From NCBI GenBank assembly GCA_937965695.1, contig CALCKW010000002.1, forward strand, positions 1-64,000: DNA of 64,000 nt, given 5' to 3'. The stretch is from an uncultured Granulosicoccaceae bacterium (GTDB taxonomy: Bacteria > Pseudomonadota > Gammaproteobacteria > CALCKW01). This document shows, piece by piece, positions 63,414-64,000 of the stretch (position 1 is the first letter of the stretch; every line of letters starts with the position of its first letter). A model generated the notes under the pieces. It ran no database searches. It saw only the letters and a list, made by a program, of their open reading frames with translations, and was not told the DNA's origin. Both the position numbers and the translations under genes were made by a program.

Positions 63414-64000
63414 ATGAGTGACCGCTTAAATATCACTCTTGTGCAAAGCCCTGCTGAACTGGACGGCTCAGCAGAACGCCTCTATTGGCTAGAGCACCAA
63501 CTTCAGCAATTGCACAGAACTACAGACTTAGTGTTGCTTCCCGAATTGTTCGGCTGTGGCTATAATATCGGTGAAAATATACAAGAGCGGGCAGAAAATA
63601 AAGACGACCAGTTAGCTCAGAAAATCATCATAATGGCAAAAGCACACAATGTCGCCATTCACTATGGTTATGCGGAGCGGGATAACGGCAACATTTACAA
63701 TTCTGCTCAGTGCTTTAGCGCATCTGGAGAAAGACTTGGGAGCCATCGGAAATTAGCTCTACCGCCTGGATTCGAAGCAGATCACTTTGTCGCGGGACAA
63801 GGTTGTCAGCTGTTTGATCTCAAAGGCTTTCGTGTTGCAACTTTAATTTGTTATGACGTGGAATTTCCTGAGACAGTCAGACATGTGTCGGAAGCAGGTG
63901 CTGACCTTATTCTCGTCCCTACCGCACTAGCGAAAGAATGGCGCGCAGTTGCCGAGCACCTCATCCCTACTCGCGCATTCGAAAGCGGTTGCTTTATCGC
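63414..64000 (+). CDS. Nitrilase/carbon-nitrogen hydrolase superfamily protein (5' part)
   Basis: Open to the right edge; 195 complete codons of an amidase/nitrilase-superfamily enzyme. The Glu-Lys-Cys catalytic triad is complete: Glu in LLPELFGCGY near residue 46, Lys in SHRKLALPPG near 117, Cys in LICYDVEFPE near 150. The fold and the triad are typical of omega-amidase/N-carbamoylase/aliphatic amidase branches; the substrate is not settled. It starts 3 bases after the M24-fold gene stop, so the two are probably one transcript and may act on the same nitrogenous compound (inference). Confidence 0.87.
   Translation, partial: MSDRLNITLVQSPAELDGSAERLYWLEHQLQQLHRTTDLVLLPELFGCGYNIGENIQERAENKDDQLAQKIIIMAKAHNVAIHYGYAERDNGNIYNSAQCFSASGERLGSHRKLALPPGFEADHFVAGQGCQLFDLKGFRVATLICYDVEFPETVRHVSEAGADLILVPTALAKEWRAVAEHLIPTRAFESGCFI

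Overview
The window reads as chromosomal DNA of a free-living, probably marine, Gammaproteobacterium of middling GC content. The support is a RecBCD trio, YajC-SecD-SecF, RluA, TrmO, DjlA, NfsA, HtpX, a YheS-type ABC-F protein and a DUF2959 lipoprotein, all of gammaproteobacterial type, plus outer-membrane barrels, lipoproteins and a polyamine-type ABC transporter. The genus is not identified. No tRNA, rRNA, CRISPR array, insertion sequence or prophage was seen. Genes are dense, with many 1-4 base overlaps. The window cuts a gene at each end (hpaD at the left, a nitrilase-superfamily gene at the right).

Layout. 1-2580: end of a homoprotocatechuate meta-cleavage operon (hpaD-hpaF-hpaH-hpaI). 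2667-4182: LemA and a GIDE-domain membrane protein carrying an EF-hand. 4383-6789: two overlapping MFS exporters. 6786-8112: RluA and a flavin reductase-like protein. 8134-16633: recC-recB-recD. 16780-20794: a tandemly duplicated two-gene cassette (small barrel plus Ig-like lipoprotein). 21143-22438: a WbuB-like glycosyltransferase. 22667-25868: yajC-secD-secF. 26595-27488: a DMT permease. 27625-34388: a six-gene RDD / SpoIIM / DUF4129 / DUF4350 / MoxR / DUF58 operon, with a DUF805 gene upstream. 35265-37574: a PLP-dependent trans-sulfuration enzyme divergent from a DpkA-like reductase. 37608-41100: AAA ATPase, DjlA, DUF2959 lipoprotein, TrmO. 41305-43194: ABC-F. 43454-48077: a PotABCD-type transporter. 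48193-51821: a roadblock/OmpA-like membrane protein, a Ras-like GTPase and a PAS histidine kinase. 52127-52470: a probable decayed gene. 52620-53807: an outer-membrane barrel. 53866-55843: BioMNY. 55934-57177: a lytic transglycosylase-like lipoprotein and a GNAT enzyme. 57612-59304: etfB-etfA. 59622-61926: SRPBCC protein, NfsA, HtpX. 62253-64000: an M24-fold protein without metal ligands and a nitrilase-superfamily enzyme.

The most interesting region is 48193-51821. Three abutting or overlapping genes appear to link a periplasmic OmpA-like sensor, through one membrane helix and a cytosolic roadblock-like domain, to a Ras-like GTPase whose Gln61 position is Asn, and on to a soluble histidine kinase. 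Next come the duplicated barrel/Ig-lipoprotein cassettes with a conserved promoter arrangement, an HpaF lacking its catalytic Pro1, and an M24 protein that has lost its metal site. All similarity statements are by eye from the sequence; no database search was run.
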